Below are positions 38,401 through 47,349 of a stretch of DNA of 64,000 bases, piece by piece. Source of the DNA: Andalucia godoyi (lineage: Eukaryota > Discoba > Jakobea > Jakobida > Andaluciidae); assembly GCA_009859145.1 (NCBI GenBank), contig VRVR01000042.1, positions 151,445 to 215,444 of the forward strand, in the 5' to 3' direction. Position 1 is the stretch's first letter. Each line of letters begins with the position of its first letter. Below the pieces are notes generated by a model. The model was not told the DNA's origin and did no database searches. It saw only the letters and a list, made by a program, of their open reading frames with translations. Both the position numbers and the translations under genes were made by a program.

Positions 38401-41174
38401 CATCCCGCGTTCCCGGCGGTGTTGTTGCTTCTGGTGTTGGCATGGGGAAAACACTGCAATGCCTGTCATTGATGCTTTGCGGTGATCAAGCTAGCCATCT
38501 TCCTATGGGTAGTGGGCCGTCTCTTTCGTCTGCCCGGAAGACTGACATCGGTAGAATGCTCTCTGTTGCCGAGAGCGTCACCCAGGATCGACTCGAAAGA
38601 AAACGAGACCATCCAAAATACGTCAATGTTCCTTCGGAGGCGAACTTGATCTTCGTCCCCCCGCATTTGTGTTCGCAGTGGCACGACGAGATTTTGAAGT
38701 TTATTCCCCAGTGGGAAAAGGACATTTGCTGCATCCGCTCTGTAGTCGACGCACGCAAGCTCGGGGTAGCGGGCATTGCGAAAAAAAAGGTTGTCATCGT
38801 GTCTTACTCGTTTGTGAATCTGGGATACCAAAATCTTCTCGGCTTCACCTTTACCGATGCTTCTGGAATTGATCCCATGAACTTCCCAGATTTGCCGCTG
38901 TGGACGGATCCTCCCTCCAATGTCCAGAACTACCGAACCGATTCCATTTACTTGGCGCCCGGTGATCCGGATCGCGACCGTTCGCGACGGATCTACAAGT
39001 CCTCCAAGTCGATGGATGAATCCGTGGCCAACATGTTGTCGGAAGACAAACATATGTATAACGATGTGAATTTGCATCGCATTGCATTCAAGCGTATTTT
39101 CTTTGATGAATACCACGAGATGGAGGCCTCCAAGAAGTATGGTGCTTTATCCAAGGTTCTGTTTCGTCTTTTTGATCGGCGGTTTACATGGCTGTTGTCG
39201 GGAACGCCTCTCCTTGCAGTCTCGACACTAACACATCTGAAGAGGACGATTCATAACGTCCCAGATGGAGCTTGCCATGGACCTCGATTCCGTGTTTCGG
39301 AATTGGGTCGTTTACCAGAAAGTGCTCTGACAGTGGATGCAGCAACCCAGGCGGACTGGAAGAGCTCAGTCAAGCGCGTTTTTGACAAGTTTTTCCCAAG
39401 TTTTCGTTCGAACTATGCCATGTGGGCGGCCAACAATGAGCTTGCAGGAGAAGGGCTGCTGAATGTTTCTTCAGAAGCGATTCCCTACCAGTCAGTTCGA
39501 GAATCTAGAAATTCTACTCATACGGGCTTGCACATGGGCTGTAGCACAGGTGCAAGCGAACGAGAGGGTTGTCTGGAGCTATCGCTCATGCTTGGCCCAT
39601 ATCTGTGGACACCGGAATGGAGATATCGTCTCGAGCATGCATTTTACGCGCATCACTTCGTCCTCAATATGCTGTTCCACGGGACCCGAAGGGACTCGCC
39701 GAATCTTCAACTTCCCGAGATGGCGTACGACGTGATGGATGTGGAGCTGACGGTTTCGGAGCGGACGTTGTACTTGTCTCGTCGACTCGATGCATCGCCA
39801 GAACAACTGTTACGGCTTTGCTCGCACTTTGATCTTGACAAGGAGCTGTTTGGAAGCATGGAGCACTCCGAGCTGCTGAATACGGAATCAACCGAGCTGA
39901 AGAGCATTCATCAGGTCGCGCAGGAGTTGCAAAACGCCCGCCGGCGGAAAATGGAGAAGCTGCTTTCGCAATGCGAGGAAGTGAAGAAAGAAGCGTTCCG
40001 TGACAAGTGGAAGGACGACCGTCTTGCCCGGTCTCTTGAGCCTCATCAAAAGGAGTATGACCGAGTCAAAGCGGCGTTTGAGTTCTTCGACAACATGACA
40101 AAGTCTCTGAATTCGGAGTCGAAGAGCTGTCCCATTTGCATGGATGATTTGGTTTCCGAGGGTGCCATTACAAACTGCGGCCATTTGTTTTGCGCGGAGT
40201 GCATTCGACTGCATCTTCAAAAGAACCGCGATTGTCCTATGTGTCGCCAGGAACTTTCATCCGCGAATTCTTGGAACCTTATCCGATTTGTCGAGCCTGC
40301 CGCTGCCCCAGAAAACGAAAACAGTAACGAGAAGGTGGAGGACGCAGACATTGATGAAATTGACGTTGGCGCCTTTGGGTCGAAAGTCAGGACCTTGGTC
40401 GAGTTTATCTCAAATCACCCGTCCTCGCGCACCATTGTCTTTGTGCAGTGGACACGACTTATGTTGACGGTTGCTGAAGCGCTCTCTCGCTTGGGCATCA
40501 ACTGCGGCATGGTTCGTGGAAACGTGTTTGTACGGGAAAAGGCACTTCGCGGATTCAAGGGTAAGGCTCCGCTTGGCCAGCGTCGCAAGCAGGTTGAAAT
40601 CAACAATCGGTTTTCAGTGCTTTTGCTTTCCATGGAAGACGCTGCTTCAGGTACCAATCTGACGGAAGCCGAGCATGTCATCCTGCTACATCCAATGGAT
40701 TACTGGCTGAACGCTCGTGAGCGGGCAATTGCTTTTGAAAAGCAAGCAATTGGCCGTGCATACCGTCTTGGGCAAGACCACAATCTTACTGTCCACCGGT
40801 TCCTCGCTAACGGAACCATTGAGAAGGATCTGCAGATGCAACTCGTCAATCCCGCCGAGTATTTCCAGAACTATACTCCTTCTTCTTCTTCTTCTTCTTC
40901 TTCTTCTTCTTCTTCTTCTTCTTCCTCCTCCTCCTCCTCCTCCTCCTCCTGTTCCTCCTCCTCCTCCCGCTCCTCTGTTTTTCAGAGTTCAGCAGCGACG
41001 CCATCGCCGGGAAATATGACTTCAGTGCAGCAGGATACGGAGCGTGCGCATTCGGAAGCCTGGGCAGCAGTTACCAGTCAGTTTCTCAGCAACTTGAACG
41101 ACAACGGTGGTGGTCGCAACAGCGGCAAACGCCGAGTCAAGTCCATGCATTCCATGCCCTTCCACGAAATATGA
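35457..41174 (+). CDS. SNF2-family ATPase with RING finger (RAD5/SHPRH-like) and N-terminal CUE-like domains
   Basis: The protein has 1905 residues. Residues 1-45 and about 121-165 (LQLLTEMFPDAPHDRLETSL, then DLQKAVDLYF) look like two CUE-type ubiquitin-binding helices. A Ser/Thr/Gly-rich stretch with GTGTGT encoded by GGAACA repeats follows. The SNF2 motor begins near 910. Walker A is GVGMGKTLQ (about 992), motif II is DEYH (about 1217) and motif III is LLSGTP. A C3HC4 RING lies at about 1558-1600 (CPICMDDL, CGHLFCAECI, CPMCRQEL) inside the motor, as in RAD5/HLTF/SHPRH. The C-terminal helicase lobe (IVFVQWT, GTNLTEAEHVILLHP, AIGRAYRLGQ) ends near 1800. A poly-Ser run of about 30 residues (TTC then TCC codons, 40878-40965) follows. 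The expected role is DNA-dependent translocase and E3 ligase in damage tolerance or chromatin. Confidence 0.93.
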   Translation: MSDLLDQLLNDFDYVDTLIVRDVYEECQKNYVTARNMLSDLFPRPSSSTVKRLIPVDEEENADEEASPEPKRPRSLDPRRPSSPLSQYAASRPLSYSQNAHAVSSQSFSSPSSAHSVHGSRPSIHESLQLLTEMFPDAPHDRLETSLRRAGFDLQKAVDLYFSTDWSFGNSSASKNKAGQGQAKPSSSWTPRPSSSSSSAASGTGTGTGTGTGTTTTTTTTTTAATTAAVPGSSSSSSSWSSSFSAQRSSSTGAGVARTGLSTAPSLAAQTPRGVPENVLYSNEALSIGVPSSAGASSLVTARPAPAIRPAISNGSSTIFRRSGDTDDMLEMFLRYSALRYGNSDSDYDSEDDYDSDVGIFPSSRRRRTSRPSRPACSARFVEQNEPEVPVVFDPPTEIEVSVSGSLLWDKLTTPYSGTCSALYVKGLIVEHKNLRMYQKFPAADPSDAILDSERFVSIFNAKLDLSAQLQFDTSVLNQCFIEPVHPYRESVYVHAVDPSSRASVSQGGVSREIAAAVHSLEVHPPVLSLSSDGKHTVYRVACTTRHPAVPARAMELLRRFVESKKKPSKPIPEYVDYAATICSNGLKSQDWQKWIFVPSSYALMRKLEGVTIPKSLLTFFFRHPGQLLTDLPLSSLLYSIPALRLYYHYGEITVFFDRREYRSLLPRQEHYALHSKSSINPADRWALPPSQDDAYFAALRKSVKNTLEEDNPFLDLNDPDALSLRNVIETPLKNTAVVPLVRNNNKNAMSAARSLLSKEKLLKRPKYSRRVLTADDDADDDDEEDNETADGMEVSRSPDDSERKPSLQYTRPRRACTLSRTFVSTSDVDGDGDFDEDGPVDDDAEADEVPWSLESKKISASGPSSTESSPGNCVHIPDPSVADSQTGFEHNVSDADRALLLDVAKRMVKGMQSMKGKMLPHQRRGLHFMLKLEKMGGSPFEPIAMSWDNGLTGFDLYNTSTVYKLENPLETANISQSHVMSSRVPGGVVASGVGMGKTLQCLSLMLCGDQASHLPMGSGPSLSSARKTDIGRMLSVAESVTQDRLERKRDHPKYVNVPSEANLIFVPPHLCSQWHDEILKFIPQWEKDICCIRSVVDARKLGVAGIAKKKVVIVSYSFVNLGYQNLLGFTFTDASGIDPMNFPDLPLWTDPPSNVQNYRTDSIYLAPGDPDRDRSRRIYKSSKSMDESVANMLSEDKHMYNDVNLHRIAFKRIFFDEYHEMEASKKYGALSKVLFRLFDRRFTWLLSGTPLLAVSTLTHLKRTIHNVPDGACHGPRFRVSELGRLPESALTVDAATQADWKSSVKRVFDKFFPSFRSNYAMWAANNELAGEGLLNVSSEAIPYQSVRESRNSTHTGLHMGCSTGASEREGCLELSLMLGPYLWTPEWRYRLEHAFYAHHFVLNMLFHGTRRDSPNLQLPEMAYDVMDVELTVSERTLYLSRRLDASPEQLLRLCSHFDLDKELFGSMEHSELLNTESTELKSIHQVAQELQNARRRKMEKLLSQCEEVKKEAFRDKWKDDRLARSLEPHQKEYDRVKAAFEFFDNMTKSLNSESKSCPICMDDLVSEGAITNCGHLFCAECIRLHLQKNRDCPMCRQELSSANSWNLIRFVEPAAAPENENSNEKVEDADIDEIDVGAFGSKVRTLVEFISNHPSSRTIVFVQWTRLMLTVAEALSRLGINCGMVRGNVFVREKALRGFKGKAPLGQRRKQVEINNRFSVLLLSMEDAASGTNLTEAEHVILLHPMDYWLNARERAIAFEKQAIGRAYRLGQDHNLTVHRFLANGTIEKDLQMQLVNPAEYFQNYTPSSSSSSSSSSSSSSSSSSSSSSSCSSSSSRSSVFQSSAATPSPGNMTSVQQDTERAHSEAWAAVTSQFLSNLNDNGGGRNSGKRRVKSMHSMPFHEI

Positions 41175-41964
41175 TTCGTTTCTTTGCCGTCATTGTCATG
41201 AGTATTGTGTTCAATGTGTGGGTAAACATACTTTCATTCACAAAAAGGACTGAGTTGGCAGCCGTCGACCCCGCTGTTGAATGAGGGCCAATCAAAGTAA
41301 TTAAAGTTCTGTTATGTACCGGCGGTGCGACGCAGCCCGCGTGTTTGCCTCCGCCGTCACGGCACAGGTGTGCAGGCCGCAGTCCAATGCAGCCCTGCCG
41401 AATGTCCAGTGCCGCGTGCGAGAAAAGCAGGCCACGGAATCACAGCTTCTCAAGCCGCCGCTTCCGGGGAACGATGCTGAGCACTCGTCCGCACTCCGCA
41501 GTCAGGACAGCACTTGCCTTCCAGTCTTGCAAGTTGATGGACGGTCTACCTTTCCGTTCTTCGTAAAATGTTTGCAGTTCCCGGCGACTCTTTCTGCATT
41601 TCTTCTTTTAATCATGGTGCTTCACGTGAATCCTCATGGTAGTACTGTCCTTGCCATAAGCTTCATCTCCATCCACAACCTGGTCATCCGTTTCGAAGTT
41701 GTAGACTCATCGGCTGGAAAAAAAACATCGCCCTTCCATTTCGGTAGAGCACGGCACGAACAACAATGATTACTGATGCATTTGTGTCAGAGATACTGTG
41801 TCGATGGCAATATGGTGGGTTTAACGTCATGTTACAGGATTTTACGTCAAAGCCGTGTTTTACTTGTGCACGCACTTAGGTCCAACCTCCGTAAAATAAA
41901 TGAAATAAATAACATAGCAAAACACTGTTCGGCCCCACAGGGGCAAGATAAAACAATGATGTTG

Positions 41965-42000
41965 TTTGATGTTCATACACAAAACGGCCAGCTGTCATTT
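41965..42000 (+). promoter_or_regulatory. Sequence shared with the region upstream of the right-edge LRR gene
   Basis: TGATGTTCATACACAAAACG with flanking TT and G is identical at 62936-62958. Similarity continues with changes (GCTGTCATTTT versus ACTGTCGTTCT). It lies about 180-210 bp upstream of the WD40 ATG. The second copy lies 95-135 bp upstream of its gene, on the same strand relative to the gene. A shared promoter element or a short repeat remnant are both possible. Confidence 0.55.
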
Positions 42001-42029
42001 TCGTGAAGACCTGTGATTTTCTTCCGGTT

Positions 42030-42031
<2 letters not shown>

Positions 42032-42073
<42 letters not shown>

Positions 42074-42088
42074 ACACATACATACACA
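42032..42088. repeat. (CA)n microsatellite upstream of the WD40 gene
   Basis: A CA run passes into CATA units, about 90 bp before the ATG. It is followed at 42124-42176 by AAGGAC/AAGGAA hexamers. Confidence 0.9.
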
Positions 42089-42177
42089 GAGTTCACTGTT
42101 GTTATTGTGACATTAATAAGAACAAGGACAAGGACAAGGACAAGGAAAAGGAAAAGGAAAAGGAAAAGGAAAAGGAG

Positions 42178-45100
42178 ATGATGCGGTCATCTACTACTTC
42201 GTCAACCGCGGTCAAAAGAACGCCTCCGAGACTTCCGTTGTCGAGCACCGTCTCATCTGCCTCCAACACCACGAACACGACTCCTGCTGCATCTCCACCT
42301 GTTTCTGCTCGTGGAAAGCCAATGGCTACCGCGACAACCACAGCATCCGGTTCGGGTGCAGGTTCAGGAGCGGGGGGACATCATCATCATCCTCATCATC
42401 AGCATCGAAGAGTAGATACATTGTATATGGAAAAATCGCCAGGCACAGCATCATCGAGTACGGCAGCATCGTCGGGTGCTGCAGCAGTTTCAGAATCTGG
42501 GATTTTGCTGGCTGCAGTGGAGGCTCTTTCGGATGGAGTACGGTGCATGTGTCGCACGAAGAATCAGATTTGGGCTGGGGGCAGAAAGGGACAGATTACG
42601 ATCCACAATACGGAGACAACGTCGCTGATTGTCAAGAAGCAGGTGTCGACGTTGGACGCTGTTCTTGCGTTGCTTGCACTCCCCGATGCGTTTGAGCAGG
42701 TGTGGGCCGGGTATTCTTCGGGATCCATTGGAGTGTGGTCGACGGCAAACTACGACCCCGTCGCATTGATCAATGCTGCACATCAAGGGGGCGTGCTGAC
42801 GCTGTGCTTTGTCAAGAATGCTGTCTGGACTGGCGGCGCGGATTTCACCATCCGATGTTTTGATCCTGTTTCTCGTGCGCCTGTCATGCACTTGCAACAT
42901 CACAAGAATTGGGTACGTTGCATTTGCTTTGCAGAAGAAGAAGGAATGGTGTGGACAGGATCGGATGATCGGTCGATTGCAGTATGGGGAGCAGACACAT
43001 ATGATCTCATTGCCGAGCTCAAGGGGCATTCTGATGGGGTGTCTGTGCTGTGCTACGGAGGAAAGGGGAGTTCGCATGTTTGGTCCGGAAGCGGAGACAA
43101 GTCCATTCGCGTCTGGAACACCAAAACGTTCAAGACGGTCAGAGAACACAGAACACACTCGCAGCGCATCCAGGCAATCGTGCTTGCAGGATCCGAAATC
43201 TGGTCTGCCGGTGCGGATCGGAATGTTTCCATCTTTGCTCAGCAAGATACTCACATGAAAAAAATGTTGACGAAGGAGCACGATGGATGGGTTGGAGGGC
43301 TGGCGTATGTCAATGAGCGGGTTTGGTCAGGAGGTGCAGATTCCGTAATGAGAATATGGTCTGCGGATGGCACCCGACAGACAATTGTTCCGTCTTCACA
43401 GCCCCCGCCAATTGAATTCACTCCGGTAAAGTCTCCAACGCACCGCGACGCTGCTGCAGCTCGTCAACAGGTGCTCTCGAGTGTGCAGACGCAAACGTCG
43501 TCGCTCTCGTCTCCGGTCTCTTCTGATTCAAAAGCGAAGGCGACGGCAGAGTGGATAGAGGAACGGACAGCCTTTGAAAAGCAAATCGAGGCGTTGAAAA
43601 AAGAGACTGCAAAGACCAAAGAAGAGAACGAGCGGTTGCGAAATCGGGAATTTGAGGATTTGGAGTCTGTGTCCAACTACCAGTCCTCGATTGAGAACCT
43701 CGAGTCCGAAGTTGGGCAGCTTCGAAAGGAGCTGAAGCAGGTGAAGCAATCCAAATCGAGCATTTTGATGCAGTTTTCTGCACTCCGTGAGCGAATCTTG
43801 AAAGTTGCTTCCGAAAGTGGCATGGACATTGTTGGAAGCGAAGATGATACAGAAAAGATTGTTCGTGATCTGGGCGGTAACTTTGCATGCATGCGCTCAG
43901 TCTTCCGGATTTTGACAGAGAGTGCCCTGATTTTCTCCCCGGGGAAGGACTACCCTACGTCCATCACCGAAGCTGAATTTCATGAAATCGTCTGTTCCCT
44001 TACTCGCAAGGCCGTATCTCGAATTGCGCACTATCAGAAGCTTGTGAGACCGTTTGTTCCTGTTCGCGATTATGAAACGACGTCCCAGACGTCATTCGTC
44101 GGGCTCGAGGGCAGCGTCGCCCACATGTCTTCTGATTCTGGAACGTATGAGGAGGAATTCGGACCGGATCGCATTTCGGTTGATTCTGCTGCGAACTCTC
44201 ATGTTGAAAATGCTGAGCGACTGGCGGATGCGTATCATGAACTGTCGAAACATCGAGAAACGCTCCGAGAAATGTGTTCCCTGCTCGATGAATCAAGGAT
44301 GAAGTTTGGGCTTGTGAATGCTGAGTCGGGAAACGATTCCGAGTTTCTTGCTGATGTTGAAGAACGGTGTGAGGATGCCATTGAATTGCGATCTCGCATT
44401 CTGGGTGCGTACCGACACTTGGACTCATCTTTGTCAGCCAAGATGTCTCACATGTCCCCACGTCGTTCGTCGAACTCCGCTGCATCCTTTGCATCAGCGC
44501 ATCTTTCTCCTCGTCCATCGACCACGACTGGGCACGGTATTTCCTCCGAGCATCCTGATGACACATCAGACTTGTTATCCAGCGTAGAGAAGCTGGTTGA
44601 TGAGGCGCTTGCGGAAGAACTGGAGTCATCCGACGAGGGCTTTGACGTTGCGCGGAAGGTGTCCTACGTCATTTCTCGTTTGCAAGCCCGCGATGCCATG
44701 CTACAGGAAGTGAATGAATCCCTGTCTGCGTGGTTGCTTTTCGCTGCTCCCCACGTTTCCGACAAGGATGGCCAGATGCAGGCAGACGCCTTCGACACCG
44801 ACAGTGACCGGACTTTGGTAACTCAAATTCGAGAGAAATCTACGTCGCTCGAAGGCTCACTTCGCTTGTGGGATGATGAGACGCAGCGCTTGTGCCAGGA
44901 GTCGATGATGCTTGCCAATGTTTGTGGTCTCACGGTTTCAGATGTTGAGTGCGTGCAGAACAATGTTGCAGGAACCATTGCTGTCATTTCCGGTCTCATG
45001 GGGCTTGTCCGGCAACGTCTTGCTGGCATGCAAGCATCTCCAGATGTTTCGGGTCAACTTAACGACATGCAGGGCACGCTTAGCACAATTCTTGCGCGAC

Positions 45101-47046
45101 TGGGAGCTTCTGCGGGCGGTCCAGCTTCGGTATCACTGGATAGCGGGAAGTGTGGCGTGTCTGTGAGTCTGGAGACAGCGTCGGTGGTCGTGCAGACGGT
45201 TGAGCGTGCGCCGCACACGACAGAAAACGGAACGGACCCAGTCATCGCGGTCAAGAGGGACCTGGCGTCCCAAGCAACAGCGAATTTGCACGATATGGGT
45301 GCAGATGCTGAGTCTGTGCGCGTTGCGGATGTCTCCATTCAACATGGTGCCGGGGCGCAAGTTCACGAGGAGATGGTGCTTGTCCCAGCATGTCAGGCCG
45401 CTGTCTTGTCGTTGACGGATTCTCGCGAATTCCGAGAATCGGGTGTGCAGTGTGACGCGGTCCTTACGGCAGCAGCAGCGACTTCGGAAGCAGGTTGCCA
45501 GCACGACACCGTACTGTTGGCTGTCGGCGTCACACAAACGCTGTCTCATGTCCTCGAGTCTCATTCGCAAACAGAAGACATCTTCCATGATGAACACTCG
45601 GTGCAAACCGAGTCTCTGCCTTGTGCAGTTAAGTTATCTGAGATGGCATGCCAGCATGACGCTTCTCTTTTTCTCTGCTCTGCAGAAGCTCAGACTGCAA
45701 ACACAGCCATAGCTGAATCTCTTAATCAGACCGAATTTGTGCCACAGCAAGAGATTGCGGTTCAAACGGACCTCGATTCAGAGAGTGCAGACGTGCATGT
45801 CTCGGATTCTCTGGAAGTCCCCGTTCCAACTCCGATTCCGGTTCCGGACATGTCTGTTGAACAGTCCGCAGACCAGAATGTTGCAGACGTGTCGGATGAA
45901 TACCTACAAGAGACCTCGCATTTGTCCGATCCTGTTGGATCACCCACATTTGTCCCTCACGCGGCCAAACCGGTTGTCGACATAGATGCTCACGGATGTC
46001 TTCCTTCGTCGTCGTTCCAGACCATTGTCGAATGCTTGTGTGCTGTCCGACATCACCTGGCTCTTTTGGATGCGGATGCAAAAGACAGCGATCGATACGT
46101 CGATCTCATTGAATCCGTCATTCCAGAGTGCGAGAGCCTGCTTGGAGGTGGCCTGAGTTTTGACGAACTGGAGTCGGCGCTGAGGAATGCCTCCTCGGCG
46201 TCCGCATATTCTGAAGCTGTTGTTCCTGGCCACACTCGCGCACTTTGCTGGAAAGCGTATACGATGAGCTATATTATATTCTGCCGATCGAGTTCTGCCA
46301 ATCCGACAAACCTATCTGTGACGCTGCCTCCGATCGGATCGCTGCCACTGGATTCGGATTCTCTCGAGTCGTTGTCGGAAGCGGAGACCGTGGAGTTTGG
46401 TGCGTTGCAGCAAGAGAGCCACGAGGCGACATATGGTTTGGAGTGGTTTGAGTTGCTGGGAAAGGAGATTCAGCATGCAAGAAGTGCCGTACTGCGCAGA
46501 AGCCCACCGTCGCTGGAAGATATCGACTTGCTGATTCAACGAATCGATGATGTGCGTGATGCAGAACCGCACTGCGTGTGTATATGGTCCTCGTATGCAG
46601 TGGCGGATGTTTCCATTGCTCAGATTACGGGGCTTTTGAAGTCGCTTCGAGCGTTCTGCGCAGCGAGCGAGCGTGTCCCAAGTCCGCATCAAACCGATCT
46701 GGAGTCCGTCATTCACCAGGTTCTTCATCGTGTGTTTGAAGAGTGTGGCCGTTCTATTCGTTCGGCTTCCTTGTGGTTTGCACCTCTTGACGACTCTACG
46801 CGACAGTCTCTGATGAATGAACCGGACGATTCATTCCCTGCGTTTGTTGGCGTATACACCCCCGTTCTGGAGGTCCTATGCGAGTCCATTGAATCCCTAT
46901 CTGCTGTCCTCGAAGTTCTGCCGACAGACAAGTTGCTTGAGCAAGCTGCCGCAAAATCCAGCTCTCTTGCTGAGCGCTGCGCCTTCGATTTCAACAACGT
47001 CGTCCAAGTCGTCTTTGAAGCCATCCATTCAAAACACCTGTCGTAA
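42178..47046 (+). CDS. WD40 / coiled-coil scaffold protein with repeated LC8-like motifs
   Basis: The protein has 1622 residues and no named homologue that I recognise. After a Ser/Thr/Gly-rich N-terminus (with a His-rich HHHHPHHQHH patch) comes a seven-blade WD40 propeller (about 105-405). Its blades read like VWSGSGDKSIRVWNTK and VWTGSDDRSIAVW. A coiled coil (about 458-555; LKKETAKTKEENERLRNREF) follows, then a long acidic, helical region. Between about 1087 and 1200 the motif x-x-Q-(T/H/C)-(D/E) recurs at 11-23 residue intervals: GVQCD, GCQHD, HSQTE, SVQTE, ACQHD, LNQTE and AVQTD. These resemble LC8 (dynein light chain) binding sites of the GIQVD and TQT types. The protein is probably a dimeric cytoskeletal or trafficking scaffold. 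The first ATG after the AAGGAA leader repeats is used. Confidence 0.85.
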   Translation: MMRSSTTSSTAVKRTPPRLPLSSTVSSASNTTNTTPAASPPVSARGKPMATATTTASGSGAGSGAGGHHHHPHHQHRRVDTLYMEKSPGTASSSTAASSGAAAVSESGILLAAVEALSDGVRCMCRTKNQIWAGGRKGQITIHNTETTSLIVKKQVSTLDAVLALLALPDAFEQVWAGYSSGSIGVWSTANYDPVALINAAHQGGVLTLCFVKNAVWTGGADFTIRCFDPVSRAPVMHLQHHKNWVRCICFAEEEGMVWTGSDDRSIAVWGADTYDLIAELKGHSDGVSVLCYGGKGSSHVWSGSGDKSIRVWNTKTFKTVREHRTHSQRIQAIVLAGSEIWSAGADRNVSIFAQQDTHMKKMLTKEHDGWVGGLAYVNERVWSGGADSVMRIWSADGTRQTIVPSSQPPPIEFTPVKSPTHRDAAAARQQVLSSVQTQTSSLSSPVSSDSKAKATAEWIEERTAFEKQIEALKKETAKTKEENERLRNREFEDLESVSNYQSSIENLESEVGQLRKELKQVKQSKSSILMQFSALRERILKVASESGMDIVGSEDDTEKIVRDLGGNFACMRSVFRILTESALIFSPGKDYPTSITEAEFHEIVCSLTRKAVSRIAHYQKLVRPFVPVRDYETTSQTSFVGLEGSVAHMSSDSGTYEEEFGPDRISVDSAANSHVENAERLADAYHELSKHRETLREMCSLLDESRMKFGLVNAESGNDSEFLADVEERCEDAIELRSRILGAYRHLDSSLSAKMSHMSPRRSSNSAASFASAHLSPRPSTTTGHGISSEHPDDTSDLLSSVEKLVDEALAEELESSDEGFDVARKVSYVISRLQARDAMLQEVNESLSAWLLFAAPHVSDKDGQMQADAFDTDSDRTLVTQIREKSTSLEGSLRLWDDETQRLCQESMMLANVCGLTVSDVECVQNNVAGTIAVISGLMGLVRQRLAGMQASPDVSGQLNDMQGTLSTILARLGASAGGPASVSLDSGKCGVSVSLETASVVVQTVERAPHTTENGTDPVIAVKRDLASQATANLHDMGADAESVRVADVSIQHGAGAQVHEEMVLVPACQAAVLSLTDSREFRESGVQCDAVLTAAAATSEAGCQHDTVLLAVGVTQTLSHVLESHSQTEDIFHDEHSVQTESLPCAVKLSEMACQHDASLFLCSAEAQTANTAIAESLNQTEFVPQQEIAVQTDLDSESADVHVSDSLEVPVPTPIPVPDMSVEQSADQNVADVSDEYLQETSHLSDPVGSPTFVPHAAKPVVDIDAHGCLPSSSFQTIVECLCAVRHHLALLDADAKDSDRYVDLIESVIPECESLLGGGLSFDELESALRNASSASAYSEAVVPGHTRALCWKAYTMSYIIFCRSSSANPTNLSVTLPPIGSLPLDSDSLESLSEAETVEFGALQQESHEATYGLEWFELLGKEIQHARSAVLRRSPPSLEDIDLLIQRIDDVRDAEPHCVCIWSSYAVADVSIAQITGLLKSLRAFCAASERVPSPHQTDLESVIHQVLHRVFEECGRSIRSASLWFAPLDDSTRQSLMNEPDDSFPAFVGVYTPVLEVLCESIESLSAVLEVLPTDKLLEQAAAKSSSLAERCAFDFNNVVQVVFEAIHSKHLS

Positions 47047-47256
47047 TCAATCCTGTAAAAAAGAAAGAATCCCTGATGTTGTTGCATCAATGGCCTGTTC
47101 AAGTCCGTCTTTGGTCTGTCTGCTTTTCCCCTTCCTTATCTTGTTTTCCCTTTTGATGGCGCACGTCGTCGCGTTTGTCTGTGTTTGTTGCATTCTTTTT
47201 TCAATTCTTTCGTTTTCTGGGTTTCATTTTTTGGGGTTTTCCAAGTGTGGACTCTT

Positions 47257-47299
<43 letters not shown>

Positions 47300-47349
47300 T
47301 GTGTGTGTGTGTGTGTGTGTGTGTGTCGCTCTCTGAATCTTGGAGTGCC
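47047..47349. other. Spacer with (CT)n(GT)n just before the LRR gene
   Basis: This is 303 bp. The last 100 bp before the ATG are a compound (CT)n then (GT)n microsatellite (47252-47326). No gene is seen. Confidence 0.7.
47252..47326. repeat. Compound (CT)n(GT)n microsatellite
   Basis: A CT-rich run of about 48 bp passes directly into a GT run of about 26 bp. It ends 23 bp before the LRR gene's ATG. A similar compound repeat lies 18 bp upstream of the megasynthase ATG. Confidence 0.9.

Larger units (their letters stand above)
41175..42177. other. Spacer upstream of the WD40 gene, with repeats
   Basis: This is 1003 bp. An unremarkable 151-codon frame (41314-41769) has no conserved motif. Further features are the 23-bp perfect match to 62936-62958, the (CA)n array at 42032-42088 and a hexamer-type (AAGGAC)n(AAGGAA)n run at about 42124-42176. 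The last would read as Asp-Lys/Glu-Lys repeats in frame with the ATG but is taken as leader. No gene is called. Confidence 0.5.

Noticed and set aside
41314-41769. 151-codon plus-strand frame in the spacer before the WD40 gene
   Set aside because: It has no recognisable domain and an atypical composition for this window. It is kept only as spacer content.
42013-42177. In-frame extension of the WD40 protein through CA and AAGGAA repeats
   Set aside because: It would need a GTG start and encodes only His-Thr and Lys-Glu/Asp repeats. The first ATG is at 42178.
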